Shown piece by piece: positions 32,632 to 41,061 of a stretch of DNA of 64,000 bases. Numbering within the stretch: the first letter of the stretch is position 1; each line of letters starts with the position of its first letter. The notes beneath the pieces were generated by a model. That model searched no databases. It saw only the letters and a list, made by a program, of their open reading frames with translations, and was not told where the DNA came from. Source of the DNA: Micromonospora sp. MA102 (GTDB lineage: Bacteria; Actinomycetota; Actinomycetes; Mycobacteriales; Micromonosporaceae); NCBI RefSeq assembly GCF_025460765.1, contig NZ_JAMWEG010000026.1, positions 1 to 64,000 on the forward strand. Direction: 5' to 3'. The position numbers and the translations under genes are program-made.

Positions 32632-33705
32632 TCAGACCCCGAACGCGCGGGTGAACCGCACGTCGCCCTCGGCCATGTCCCGCATGTCGCTGACCCCGTG
32701 CCGGAACATCACGGTCCGGTCGATGCCCATGCCGAAGGCGAATCCGGAGTAGACCTCCGGGTCGATGCCGCAGGCGCGCAGCACCCGCGGGTTCACCATG
32801 CCGCAGCCGCCCCACTCGACCCACTGCGGACCGTCCCGGTGCTCCGGGAACCAGACGTCGAACTCGGCGGACGGCTCGGTGAACGGGAAGTAGTGCGGCC
32901 GGAACCGGGTCTTCGCGCCCTCGCCGAACATGGCCCGGGCGAAGTGGTCCAGCGTGCCGCGCAGGTGCGCCATGGTGATGCCCTTGTCGACCACCAGGCC
33001 CTCGACCTGGTGGAACACCGGGGCGTGGGTGGCGTCCAGCTCGTCGGTGCGGTAGACCCGGCCCGGCACCACCACGTAGATCGGCGGCTTGCGGGTCAGC
33101 ATGGTGCGCGCCTGCACCGGCGAGGTGTGGGTGCGCAGCACCAGGCCCGAGCTGTCCGCGCCGGCCTGCGGTGCGATGTGGAAGGTGTCCATGAGGCCGC
33201 GCGCGGGGTGGTCCGCCGGGATGTTCAGCGCGTCGAAGTTCGTCCACTCCAGCTCGACCTCGGGGCCCTCGGCCACCTCGTAGCCCATCCCGACGAACAG
33301 GTCGCTGATCTGCTCCATGAGGGTGCTCAGCGGGTGGCGGGCGCCGCGCGGCCGGCGGTCGTAGGGCAGGGTCACGTCGACCCGCTCCTCGACCAGCACC
33401 CGCTCGGCCTGCTCGCGCTCCAGGATCTCCTGCCGGGCCGCGTACGCGGACTCGATGGCGCGGCGGGCCTCGTTGACCCGCTTGCCGGCGTCGGACTTCG
33501 CGGCCGGCGGCAGCGCGCCGATCTCCCGGCGCGCGAGCGACACCGGGGACCGGTCCCCCAGGTGCGCGGGGCGCAGCGCGGTCAGCGCGTCCGGGTCGGC
33601 GGCGGCGGCGAACGCCTTCTCGGCGTCGGCCACGGCCGCGGCCAGGGCGTCCGGGTCGAGCAGGGCGACCTGCTTCGGGTCGTACGGATCGTTGCGGTAG
33701 CTCAT
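32632..33705 (-). CDS. pheS: phenylalanyl-tRNA synthetase alpha subunit
   Basis: A 357-residue class II catalytic subunit. Residues 1-100 form the coiled-coil tRNA-binding arm; the catalytic core shows DTFHIAPQAGADSSGLVLRT, the motif 2 region GRVYRTDELDATHAPVFHQ and motif 3 GFAFGMGIDRTVMF. ATG at 33705 follows GGGAG and gives a normal-length N-terminus, so an upstream in-frame start was set aside. No T-box or attenuation leader was recognised in the 171 bases upstream. Confidence 0.95.
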   Translation of the reverse strand: MSYRNDPYDPKQVALLDPDALAAAVADAEKAFAAAADPDALTALRPAHLGDRSPVSLARREIGALPPAAKSDAGKRVNEARRAIESAYAARQEILEREQAERVLVEERVDVTLPYDRRPRGARHPLSTLMEQISDLFVGMGYEVAEGPEVELEWTNFDALNIPADHPARGLMDTFHIAPQAGADSSGLVLRTHTSPVQARTMLTRKPPIYVVVPGRVYRTDELDATHAPVFHQVEGLVVDKGITMAHLRGTLDHFARAMFGEGAKTRFRPHYFPFTEPSAEFDVWFPEHRDGPQWVEWGGCGMVNPRVLRACGIDPEVYSGFAFGMGIDRTVMFRHGVSDMRDMAEGDVRFTRAFGV

Positions 33706-33828
33706 GGCGTACGGGCACTCCCTCACGGCGGCGCCGGCCCTCACGGGCGGCTAGGCGAGTCTACGGACGCGCGGCTTCGCCGCAGCCCGCCGGTGGGAGA
33801 TCGCGCAGGAGGAAGGGTCAGGCCCGCC

Positions 33829-33848
33829 GCCCGCCGACACCGGCGGGC
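33829..33848 (-). terminator. possible terminator after the SpoU methyltransferase
   Basis: An 8-base perfect stem (GCCCGCCG/CGGCGGGC) with loop ACAC lies 29 bases after the methyltransferase stop. It has no U-tract on the minus strand, so it is only a candidate. Confidence 0.4.
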
Positions 33849-33876
33849 TGGCTAAACGAACGCCGTGGCGCGTTCA

Positions 33877-34761
33877 TCATCCGGCTGACTCCCCTGCTGT
33901 GTGGCCGCGCGGACCCGCGGGTCGGCGCAGAGCTCTCGCTGAAGCGTACAGGCAGACGGCCGCGGCCGCAGCCAGGTTCAGGCTCTCGGCGCGCCCGTGC
34001 AGCGGCACCCGGACCCGGGCGTCGGCCGCGGCGGTCAGCTCCTCGGGCAGCCCGTGCGCCTCGGAGCCGAAGAGCCAGGCGGTCGGGGCGGCCAGCCGGC
34101 CGGCGTCGGTGAGGTCGTCGAGGTCGCTGTCGCCGTACCCGGTGGTGGCCAGGACGGTGAGCCCGGCGGACCGCAGCGCCGCGACCACGGCGACCGGTTC
34201 GGTGTGGCGGACCACGTCAACGTGGAACAGGCTGCCGGCGGAGGCCCGCACGCACTTGCCGTTGTAGGGGTCGACCGCGTCACCGGCGAAGATCACCGCG
34301 CCGGCGCCGGCCGCGTCGGCGGTGCGCAGCACGGTGCCCGCGTTGCCGGGGTCACGGATCTCGGCGAGCACCGCGACCAGGCGCGGTCCGCGCGCCAGGG
34401 CGTCCTCCAGGGGTACGTCGAGGTGCCGGCAGACCGCGACCAGGCCCTGCGGGGCGACGGTCTCGGCGAGCGCGGCGAGGGCCTCGTCGGTGACCTCGGA
34501 GACCGGCACGTCGGCCCGGGCCGCGAGCGCGGCGAGGTCGGCGTGCCGGTCCAGGGCGGCCGGGGTGCCGAACAGCTCGACCACGGTGCCGGCGCGGGTG
34601 AGCGCCTCGCGGACGGCCTGCGGCCCCTCGGCCAGGAACCGGCCGGTGGCCTCCCGGTCCCGCCGGCGCTGGAGCCGGCGGGCGGCGACCACCCGCGGGG
34701 TACGCGGGGTGAACGGGCCGGGAACAGCGTCGAGGCGCCTCCCGTGCGGTGCTGACGGCAT
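33877..34761 (-). CDS. TrmH/SpoU family RNA 2-prime-O-methyltransferase
   Basis: A 294-residue SPOUT enzyme that methylates rRNA or tRNA ribose using SAM. Residues 20-100 form the substrate-binding domain (RRRDREATGRFLAEGPQAVREAL); residues 115-290 are the knotted SpoU domain with motifs AEIRDPGNAGTVLRTADAAG, WLFGSEAHGLPEEL and GRAESLNLAAAAAVCLYA. It follows rplT by 32 bases, a common actinobacterial arrangement (infC-rpmI-rplT-RNA methylase-pheST). The exact target base is unknown. Confidence 0.9.
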   Translation of the reverse strand: MPSAPHGRRLDAVPGPFTPRTPRVVAARRLQRRRDREATGRFLAEGPQAVREALTRAGTVVELFGTPAALDRHADLAALAARADVPVSEVTDEALAALAETVAPQGLVAVCRHLDVPLEDALARGPRLVAVLAEIRDPGNAGTVLRTADAAGAGAVIFAGDAVDPYNGKCVRASAGSLFHVDVVRHTEPVAVVAALRSAGLTVLATTGYGDSDLDDLTDAGRLAAPTAWLFGSEAHGLPEELTAAADARVRVPLHGRAESLNLAAAAAVCLYASARALRRPAGPRGHTAGESAG

Positions 34762-34793
34762 GGGAGACGCCTCGATCTGCTGGTGCGGGTGGA

Positions 34794-35186
34794 TCAGGCG
34801 GCCTGGGCCGCGGCGCCACCGGTGCCCTCGGCCGCCACGGCGGCGCGGGCCAGCTCGACGATCGCGGCGAACGCCGCGGCGTCGTTGACAGCCAGGTCGG
34901 CCAGGATCTTGCGGTCGACCTCGATGCCGGCCAGACGCAGGCCCTGGATCAGCCGGTTGTAGGTCATGCCGTTGGCCCGGGCGCCAGCGTTGATCCGCTG
35001 GATCCAGAGCTGCCGGAAGTCGCCCTTGCGGTCGCGACGGTCCCGGTAGGCGTACTGCATCGAGTGCAGCACCTGCTCCTTGGCCTTGCGGTAGAGCCGG
35101 GAGCGCTGACCACGGTAGCCGCTCGCGGTCTCCAGCAGGGTACGACGCTTCTTCTGGGCGTTCACAGCCCGCTTGACGCGTGCCAT
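34794..35186 (-). CDS. rplT: 50S ribosomal protein L20
   Basis: A 130-residue L20, the primary 23S-binding assembly protein. MARVKRAVNAQKKRRTLLE, GYRGQRSRLYRKAKEQVLHS and FRQLWIQRINAGARANGMTY are the family core; the last 15 residues are an Ala-Gly rich extension common in actinobacteria. It follows rpmI by 32 bases in the infC-rpmI-rplT operon. Confidence 0.97.
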   Translation of the reverse strand: MARVKRAVNAQKKRRTLLETASGYRGQRSRLYRKAKEQVLHSMQYAYRDRRDRKGDFRQLWIQRINAGARANGMTYNRLIQGLRLAGIEVDRKILADLAVNDAAAFAAIVELARAAVAAEGTGGAAAQAA

Positions 35187-35218
35187 CTCAACTCCTTCTT
35201 CGGTTCAGGTGGCGCGCG

Positions 35219-35413
35219 TCAGCGGCCGAGCAGCTTCTTGATGCGCTTGACGTCAGCCTTGACCAGCTCGACCGTGCCGGTCAGCCGGCGGGTGTGGGTG
35301 GAGGGCTTCTTCTCCAGCTTGTGGCGGAGGCCGGCCTGCTGGGCAACGATCTTGCCCTTGCCGGTCACCTTGACCCGCTTGCCCATACCCGTGTGGCTCT
35401 TCATCTTCGGCAT
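35219..35413 (-). CDS. rpmI: 50S ribosomal protein L35
   Basis: A 64-residue basic protein starting MPKMKSHTGMGKRVKVTGKG, the L35 signature. It sits 19 bases after infC and 32 before rplT, in the usual translation operon order. Confidence 0.97.
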   Translation of the reverse strand: MPKMKSHTGMGKRVKVTGKGKIVAQQAGLRHKLEKKPSTHTRRLTGTVELVKADVKRIKKLLGR

Positions 35414-35432
35414 GTGGAACGTATCTCCCCTG

Positions 35433-36101
35433 TTACTGGCCGCTGGTGTCAGCGGTCGTGCCGGCATCGCCGGCTGCTGCGGTCTCGCCGGCCGCCGGGG
35501 TCTCGCCACCTGCCGGGGCGGCCGACTCCTCCGCGGCCCGGTCGCGGGGCCCACCGCGGGACGCCGTGGCGGCGACTGCGGAGGCCTTCACGGCCCGGTG
35601 CGGAGCGAGAACCATGATCATGTTTCGACCGTCCTGCTTCGGAGCGGCCTCGACGTATCCCAGGTCCGTGATCTCGGACTCGAGCCGACGCAGGAGCCGG
35701 TAACCCAGCTCCGGGCGGCTCTGCTCGCGACCGCGGAACATGATCGTCACCTTGACCTTGTCGCCCGCCTTGAGGAACCGCACCACGTGACCCTTCTTGG
35801 TCTCGTAGTCGTGCGGGTCGATCTTCGGCCGGAGCTTCATCTCCTTGATGACGGTCTGCTGCTGGTTACGCCGCGCTTCGCGCGCCTTGAGTGCGCTCTC
35901 GTACTTGAACTTGCCGAAGTCCATGAGCTTGCACACCGGCGGGCGCGCCATCGGCGCAACCTCGACCAGGTCCAGGTCGACGTCCGCGGCCAGCTGCAGG
36001 GCGCGCTCCAGCGGGACGATGCCCACCTGCTCACCCTCAGGGCCGACCAGTCGGACCTCACGTGCCCGGATCTGTTCGTTCACGCGTGGTTCGACGCTGA
36101 T
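35433..36101 (-). CDS. infC: translation initiation factor IF-3 (ATC start)
   Basis: A 222-residue IF-3: N-domain (VNEQIRAREVRLVGPEGEQ, PVCKLMDFGKFKYE), linker, and C-domain (KIDPHDYETKKGHVVRFLKAGDKVKVTIMF split here as family core), with an Ala-rich C-terminal tail of about 45 residues. The start is taken as ATC at 36101: GAGGAGG lies four bases before it, the protein then begins ISVEPRVNEQI as in relatives, and no ATG or GTG lies suitably near. Non-canonical starts in infC are known to let IF-3 repress its own translation. Confidence 0.93.
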   Translation of the reverse strand: MSVEPRVNEQIRAREVRLVGPEGEQVGIVPLERALQLAADVDLDLVEVAPMARPPVCKLMDFGKFKYESALKAREARRNQQQTVIKEMKLRPKIDPHDYETKKGHVVRFLKAGDKVKVTIMFRGREQSRPELGYRLLRRLESEITDLGYVEAAPKQDGRNMIMVLAPHRAVKASAVAATASRGGPRDRAAEESAAPAGGETPAAGETAAAGDAGTTADTSGQ

Positions 36102-36177
36102 GGGGCCTCCTCGAGTCGAGTCTTCCGTGGTGCCGACTCCGCGGGCTCCCAGACGGGAGCCGACCCGGAAAGCAGAA

Positions 36178-36199
36178 GGCCCCGGCGCATGCCAGGGCC
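36178..36199 (-). promoter_or_regulatory. hairpin in the infC leader, possible attenuator
   Basis: GGCCCTGG and CCGGGGCC (minus strand) pair around a 6-base loop, followed by TTCTGCTTT. It lies 77 bases before the infC start, inside a leader of roughly 250 bases. A U-rich run after a GC stem suggests early termination, but no anti-terminator was worked out. Confidence 0.4.
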
Positions 36200-36355
36200 C
36201 ACTCGACCGGTCGGCACGATCACAGGATCGCGCATCCGGAACCGGGACGTGCCCGGAACCGGGAGACCGGGACCCGGCCACCTACGGGGGCGACTCGGGT
36301 GGGAGCAGGCGCTCCGCTTCAGGACCGCCCACAGGACGGTCTGGTCGACTCCGCA

Positions 36356-36385
36356 ACACTACACCCTCGGACCAGCCCGCCCCAA
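36356..36385 (-). promoter_or_regulatory. infC operon promoter candidate
   Basis: Minus-strand -35 TTGGGG (36380-36385) and -10 TAGTGT (36356-36361), 18-base spacer. The 299 bases between the PH-domain gene and infC contain this, two direct copies of CGGAACCGGGA near 36237-36265, and the leader hairpin. Confidence 0.4.
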
Positions 36386-36400
36386 ACCGGGGCGCGGCGG

Positions 36401-36874
36401 TCAGTGGGGGGCGGCCGGGTCGCCGACCAGGGCGGCCAGGTGGGCCTGGTGCAGGCGGCGCAGGGCGCGGACCGCCTCGACGGCGCGCTCCTTGTCGGCG
36501 GCCTGCAGGGCGACCATCGGCAGCAGGTCGTCGTCGTGCAGCTCCAGGCTGGCCCACGGGGCGCCCCGGTCGAACCGGACCCCGCGGATCACCTCCCAGG
36601 GCAGCTCGTACGAGCCGATCACGTTGCGGACCCGGACACCCCGGGCGTCGGCCATCACCCGGGGGCGGGTGAAGAGCAGGAAGCCGAGGGCCCCGAAGAC
36701 GCCCAGCCCCACCATGGCGAGCTGGTCGCCCCGCTGGAAGCTGCCGTAGCCGTCACCGGTCGCCCCGCTCAGGGAGGTGGCCACCAGGCTGAACACCACC
36801 AGCAGCGTGACGGCCGACGCCCAGCAGACCACCCGGACCCGCCGCGGCCGCACGGTCACCACTGAATCGCTCAC
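36401..36874 (-). CDS. PH-domain membrane protein
   Basis: A 157-residue protein with two hydrophobic helices at about 17-36 (CWASAVTLLVVFSLVATSLS) and 52-67, then a short bacterial PH domain (about 70-150: ADARGVRVRNVIGSYELPWEVIRGVRF). The family is common in actinobacteria next to his/rib genes; its role is not known. GTG start overlaps the YdcZ stop (GTGA), so it is co-transcribed with the gene set hisE-hisG-ydcZ-like. Confidence 0.75.
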   Translation of the reverse strand: MSDSVVTVRPRRVRVVCWASAVTLLVVFSLVATSLSGATGDGYGSFQRGDQLAMVGLGVFGALGFLLFTRPRVMADARGVRVRNVIGSYELPWEVIRGVRFDRGAPWASLELHDDDLLPMVALQAADKERAVEAVRALRRLHQAHLAALVGDPAAPH

Positions 36875-37833
36875 GAAACCAGTCTGCCATCCGGCTCGGG
36901 CTCACGTTCCGCCGCCACACGGAGCGGGCGGCGACGCCGCACCCCGGCCACGACCACCGCCGCGCCGGTGAGCACCGCCCCGGCCAGCACCGGCAGCCGC
37001 ACCCCGGCGCCGCCGGGCACCGCCACGTCCAGCACCAGGGCGCCGCCGAGCTGGCCGGCCACCAGCGCCAGACCGGTGCGCAGCACCCCGGCGGCCCGGA
37101 CGCCGACCAGCAGGGCGAGCACGATGCCGACCCCGAACAGGCCGCCGACGTAGAGCCACCACTGGGTGGGCCACGTCGGGCGGGTGGCCAGCGCCCCGGC
37201 CAGCGCCGCCACCGCGGCGATCACCGAGGTGCTGACCGCGAAGTTCACCGCCAGCCCGGCGGCCGGACCGACCGCCGCGGCGACCCGACCGTTGAGCGCG
37301 GACTGCAGCGCCACCGCCAGGCCGCCGGCCACCGAGAGCAGCACCAGACCGACCGCCAGGTCGCCGACCGGCCGGCCGAGCTGGGCCATGGTCACCGCGG
37401 CGATCCCGAGCAGCGCCCCGACGACCCGGGGCAGGGTGAGCGCCAGCCGGCCGGTCGCGGCCAGGCCGACCCGGTCGACGGCCAGCCCGCCGAGGCTGCC
37501 CCCGGCCACCTGGGCGATCGTGAAGACCGCCACCCCGAGCGCCGGCACCACGAACGGGCCGATCACCACGATGGCGGCGCCTCCCAGCCCGCCCAGGTAG
37601 GCCCACCAGGGCAGGCCGGAATGGCGCAGGCCGGCCAGCCCGGCGCGCATGGACGGGACGGCGACCAGCCCGAGCAGCACGATGAGGCAACCGCCGAGGT
37701 TGTTGACCATGGCGCCCACGAGAGGGTCGCCGGCCCGCTCCCCCAGCTCGGCGTTGACCACGCCCTGCGCGGCCGAGGCCACTCCGCCCAGGACGACCAC
37801 GGCCAGGGCGGCCGGGACCGGCAGCGGCCTCAC
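36871..37833 (-). CDS. DMT-superfamily transporter, YdcZ/DUF606 type
   Basis: A 320-residue protein with about ten hydrophobic helices formed by two DUF606 repeats; each repeat carries a GxxNxxLG-like start, seen as QGVVNAELGERAGDPLVGAM and LQSALNGRVAAAVGPAAGLA. Family members are presumed small-molecule exporters of unknown substrate. GTG start overlaps the hisG stop. Confidence 0.8.
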   Translation of the reverse strand: MRPLPVPAALAVVVLGGVASAAQGVVNAELGERAGDPLVGAMVNNLGGCLIVLLGLVAVPSMRAGLAGLRHSGLPWWAYLGGLGGAAIVVIGPFVVPALGVAVFTIAQVAGGSLGGLAVDRVGLAATGRLALTLPRVVGALLGIAAVTMAQLGRPVGDLAVGLVLLSVAGGLAVALQSALNGRVAAAVGPAAGLAVNFAVSTSVIAAVAALAGALATRPTWPTQWWLYVGGLFGVGIVLALLVGVRAAGVLRTGLALVAGQLGGALVLDVAVPGGAGVRLPVLAGAVLTGAAVVVAGVRRRRPLRVAAEREPEPDGRLVS

Positions 37834-38675
37834 AGCCGGCAGGCGTGGATGTTGGTGACCAGGATGGCCCGGGCGCCCAGCTCGTAGAGCTCGTCCATGA
37901 TCCGGTGCACGTCGTCGCGCAGCACCATGGCCTGCACGGCCACCCAGCCCTCCCGGTGCAGCGGGGAGACGGTCGGCGACTCGATGCCCGGGGTCAGCGA
38001 GCTGGCCCGGTCCAGCAGACCGGCCGGCACGTCGTAGGCGAGCATCACGTAGCGGCGGGCGACCAGCACACCGTGCAGCCGGCGCAGCAACTGCTCCTGC
38101 TGGGCGGAGCCGGCGGCGCCGGCCCGGCGGACCACCACCGCCGAGGACCGCAGCAGCGGGTCGCCGAAGACCACCAGGCCGGCCTGGCGCAGCGTCGCCC
38201 CGGTCTCCACCACGTCGGCGACCACGTCGGCCACGCCGAGCCGGATGGCGTTCTCCACCGCGCCGTCCAGCCGGATCACCTCCGCCTTGACGCCCAGCTC
38301 GGCCAGGTGCCGCTCGACCAGCCCCGGGTACGCGGTGGCGATCCGGTGCCCGCCGAGCTGCTGGACCGAGTCCACGTCGCCGGGGCGGGCGGCGAACCGG
38401 AAGGTGGCCCGGCCGAAGTTGAGGTCGACGACCTCCTCGGCCGGCGCGCCGGAGTCGACCAGCAGGTCCCGGCCGGTGATGCCGACGTCCAGGTCGCCGG
38501 AGCCGACGTAGGTGGCGATGTCCTTGGGGCGCAGGTAGAAGAACTCGATGTCGTTGGGCTCGTCCCGGCAGACCAGGTCCTTCGGGTCGGTGCGCTGGCG
38601 GTAGCCCGCCTCGCGCAGCATCCCGGCGGCCGACTCGGCCAGGGCGCCCTTGTTGGGTACGGCGACACGCAGCAT
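37830..38675 (-). CDS. hisG: ATP phosphoribosyltransferase, long form
   Basis: First enzyme of histidine synthesis, joining ATP and PRPP. The 281-residue product is the long HisG: catalytic domains (LRVAVPNKGALAESAAGMLR, VGITGRDLLVDSG, ADVVADVVETGATLRQAGL) plus the C-terminal ACT-like regulatory domain from about residue 210 (ESPTVSPLHREGWVAVQAMV), where histidine binds. ATG at 38675 is chosen from the conserved N-terminus. It follows hisE after 44 bases. Confidence 0.95.
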   Translation of the reverse strand: MLRVAVPNKGALAESAAGMLREAGYRQRTDPKDLVCRDEPNDIEFFYLRPKDIATYVGSGDLDVGITGRDLLVDSGAPAEEVVDLNFGRATFRFAARPGDVDSVQQLGGHRIATAYPGLVERHLAELGVKAEVIRLDGAVENAIRLGVADVVADVVETGATLRQAGLVVFGDPLLRSSAVVVRRAGAAGSAQQEQLLRRLHGVLVARRYVMLAYDVPAGLLDRASSLTPGIESPTVSPLHREGWVAVQAMVLRDDVHRIMDELYELGARAILVTNIHACRL

Positions 38676-38719
38676 GGGAGTGCTCCTTCGATCGACGAGA
38701 TGATCAGCGGGCGGGGCAC

Positions 38720-38983
38720 TCACAGATGTCGGTAGACGTCCTTCAGCTCGAGGCCGGTGGCCAGCATCAGCACCTGGGCCTGGTAGAGCAGCTGGGAGAT
38801 CTCCTCCGCGGCCCGCTCCGGGCCCTCGTGCTCGGCCGCCATCCACGACTCGGCCGCCTCCTCGACGACCTTCTTGCCGATGAAGTGCACGCCCTTCTCC
38901 AGGGCGGCGACCGTGCCCGAGCCCGGGGCGCCGGCGGCGGCCTTGGCCTGCAGCTCGGCGAACAACTCCTCGAACGTCTTCAC
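38720..38983 (-). CDS. hisE: phosphoribosyl-ATP pyrophosphatase
   Basis: Second step of histidine synthesis, hydrolysing PR-ATP to PR-AMP. The 87-residue MazG-fold protein shows KTFEELFAELQAKAAAG, GKKVVEEAAESWMAAEHEG and EEISQLLYQAQVLMLATGLE. GTG start. First of the unit hisE-hisG-ydcZ-like-PH protein; the other his genes are not in the window. Confidence 0.95.
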   Translation of the reverse strand: MKTFEELFAELQAKAAAGAPGSGTVAALEKGVHFIGKKVVEEAAESWMAAEHEGPERAAEEISQLLYQAQVLMLATGLELKDVYRHL

Positions 38984-39048
38984 GGAAGGCGATTCTTCCA
39001 GCCGCCCAGGATTACGGGTCCGCCCGGGGTCCGGACCACGAGGAAAGG

Positions 39049-39081
39049 ACTCTTTCGAAAGGGTCGTTTCTAAAGTAGTCT
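39049..39081 (+). promoter_or_regulatory. promoter and operator of the ArsR-type regulator and MFS pump
   Basis: The near-palindrome ACTCTTTCGAAAGGGT (39049-39064) is followed by a -10 candidate TAGTCT (39076-39081). The ATG lies 6 bases after that -10 with no ribosome site, so the message is probably leaderless. A second partial copy, GTCTTTCGAC (39079-39088), overlaps the start. The regulator probably binds here. Confidence 0.5.
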
Positions 39082-39087
39082 TTCGAC

Positions 39088-39660
39088 ATGACCGAGCAGC
39101 ATCCTCGCGAGATCACGGACGTCGACACGCTCCGCGCCTTCGCTCACCCGCTGCGGCTGCGCATCCTCAACGTCGTCGGCCTGTACGGCCCGTTGACCGC
39201 CACCGAGGTGGCCGAGCGGGTCGACGAGAGCCCGGCCAACTGCTCCTGGCACCTGCGCCAGCTCGCCAAGTACGGCTTTGTCGCCGAGGCCGGCGGTGGC
39301 ACCGGCCGGCAACGCCCCTGGCGGCTGGTCACCGACGGGCACCGGTGGGGCGACGGCGACGAGAGCCCCGAGCTGGCTCGGGCGGGCGACGCGGCCGCCC
39401 GGGTGCTGCTCGACCTGGAGTACCGCAAGCTCTGGGACTGGATGGCCGCCCGCCGCCAGGAAACCCCCGAGTGGCGCGACGCGGGCTTCTTCAACCAGTT
39501 CATCGGGTGGTACACCGCCGAGGAGCTGGCCGAGCTGCGCGACGAGCTCCGATCGCTGTACGCGCGCCACCTGCACCGGCTCGAGGACCCGGACGCGCGG
39601 CCACCCGGCTCACGCCCGGTACGGCTGATGGCCTGGGGCGTGCCGGAGGTGGAGCGGTGA
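39088..39660 (+). CDS. ArsR-type winged-helix transcriptional regulator
   Basis: A 190-residue regulator. Residues 12-85 are an ArsR/HTH_20 winged helix: LRAFAHPLRLRILNVVGLYG, TATEVAERVDESPANCSWHLRQL (recognition helix) and the wing GGTGRQRPWRL. The C-terminal half (about 95-190) is helical and may sense a ligand; no metal-binding Cys pair typical of metal-sensing ArsR is seen. GTGA overlap with the following MFS gene marks a regulator-pump pair, likely self-repressed at the CTTTCGAAAG palindrome. Confidence 0.85.
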   Translation: MTEQHPREITDVDTLRAFAHPLRLRILNVVGLYGPLTATEVAERVDESPANCSWHLRQLAKYGFVAEAGGGTGRQRPWRLVTDGHRWGDGDESPELARAGDAAARVLLDLEYRKLWDWMAARRQETPEWRDAGFFNQFIGWYTAEELAELRDELRSLYARHLHRLEDPDARPPGSRPVRLMAWGVPEVER

Positions 39661-40922
39661 GAGGTCTGCTGCGCCGGCCGGACTTCCGACGCTTCTTCCT
39701 GGCCCTGACCGTCAGCATGGTCGCCGAGTCGGTGCTCCTCCTGGCCCTCGCGGTGTGGGTCAAGGAGCTGACCGGCTCGGACGGGCTGGCGGGCGCCACC
39801 TTCGTCGCACTGACCGCGCCGATGGTGCTCGCCCCGCTGGTGGGCTGGGTGGTCGACCGGGCGCCCCGCCGGGTGCTGTTCGTGGCGCTCAACGCCGTCA
39901 CCGCCGTGCTGCTGCTGCCGCTGCTGACGGTCCACGACGCCGGCCGGCTCTGGGTGGTCTATGCGGTCGCCGCCGGCTACGGGCTCTCCTACATCACGAT
40001 CGGTGCGACGGTCACCGCGCTCGTGCAGGAACTTGTCCCCGTCGGCCTGCTGCCCGACGCCAACGGTGCGACCCAGACCGTCAAGCAGGGGCTGCGGCTG
40101 GCCGGTCCGCTGCTCGGCGCCGGCCTCTACGTGCTGCTCGGCGGCCCGGCGCTGGCCGCCGCCTGCGCGCTCGGGTTCCTGGTGGCCGCCGCCGTCGGGC
40201 TGGCGGTGCGCCCGGCTCCGGCGCCGAGGACGCCGGGCGTGAACGGGCCCACCGAAACGGCCGCGGTGCGGGCCGCCGGCGGCTGGCGGGCCGAAGTGGT
40301 CGCCGGCGTACGGCACCTGGTGCGGGAGCCGGCGCTGCGACGGGCCCTGTTGGCGGTCGTGGTCGCCACCGTCGGGCTCGGCTTCGGCGAGACGCTCTGG
40401 TTCGCGTACGTCGACCAGGGGCTCGGGCGGGAACCTGCCTTCCTGGGGGTGCTGGTCTCCCTGCAGGGCATCGGTGGCCTGCTCGGCGGGCTGGGCTCGG
40501 CGGCCGTGGTGCGCCGGTTCGGCGAGTTGGGCGGCATGGCGCTCGGCGTCGGCAGCATCGCGGTGGGCTTCCTGGCCCTGGTCTGGCCCCGGCTCGGGTT
40601 CGCCGTCGCCGCCGCCGTGCTGATCGGGCTGGGGCTGCCGGTCGCCCTGGTGGGCACCGTGACGCTGCTGCAACGGCACACCCCGCCGGCCCTGCTCGGC
40701 CGCGCCTCGGCCGCGCTGGACGCACTCGCCAGCGGGCCCCAGTCGCTGGCCATTGGTCTCGGCGCGCTGCTGGTCGGGCTGGTCGACTACCGACTGCTGT
40801 TCGCGGCGGTCGGGGCACTGCTGGTGGCCGCCGGCGGCTACCTGCTCACCGGCCGCCACCTTTCCGCACCGCCCACCGGGGCGCCGATCGAGACAGCTTC
40901 CGCTCCCACTGCTCAGGCCTGA
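39657..40922 (+). CDS. MFS efflux-type transporter
   Basis: A 421-residue 12-helix major facilitator of the MFS_3/enterobactin-exporter-like group: LRRPDFRRFFLALTVSMVAE at the start, GWVVDRAPRRVLFV as motif A after helix 2, LVQELVPVGLLPDANG in the region after helix 4. GTG start within the regulator stop codon means coupled translation. It probably exports a toxic compound sensed by the adjacent ArsR-type regulator. Confidence 0.82.
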   Translation: MRGLLRRPDFRRFFLALTVSMVAESVLLLALAVWVKELTGSDGLAGATFVALTAPMVLAPLVGWVVDRAPRRVLFVALNAVTAVLLLPLLTVHDAGRLWVVYAVAAGYGLSYITIGATVTALVQELVPVGLLPDANGATQTVKQGLRLAGPLLGAGLYVLLGGPALAAACALGFLVAAAVGLAVRPAPAPRTPGVNGPTETAAVRAAGGWRAEVVAGVRHLVREPALRRALLAVVVATVGLGFGETLWFAYVDQGLGREPAFLGVLVSLQGIGGLLGGLGSAAVVRRFGELGGMALGVGSIAVGFLALVWPRLGFAVAAAVLIGLGLPVALVGTVTLLQRHTPPALLGRASAALDALASGPQSLAIGLGALLVGLVDYRLLFAAVGALLVAAGGYLLTGRHLSAPPTGAPIETASAPTAQA

Positions 40923-41061
40923 CGGAATCGGTACGAGCGCGTGGCCGGGCCGGAAGGGGAAATCTGACCGCCGCCTCGCCCGCCGAACCGCGGACCGACG
41001 GGTGGCCCGGCGAGCGGGCGACAGCACGAGCACCCGGCCGAAGTGCGGTCCGGGAGGGCGG

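Noticed and set aside
33706..33876. T-box leader for pheS
   Set aside because: No T-box sequence or specifier arrangement is visible in the gap.
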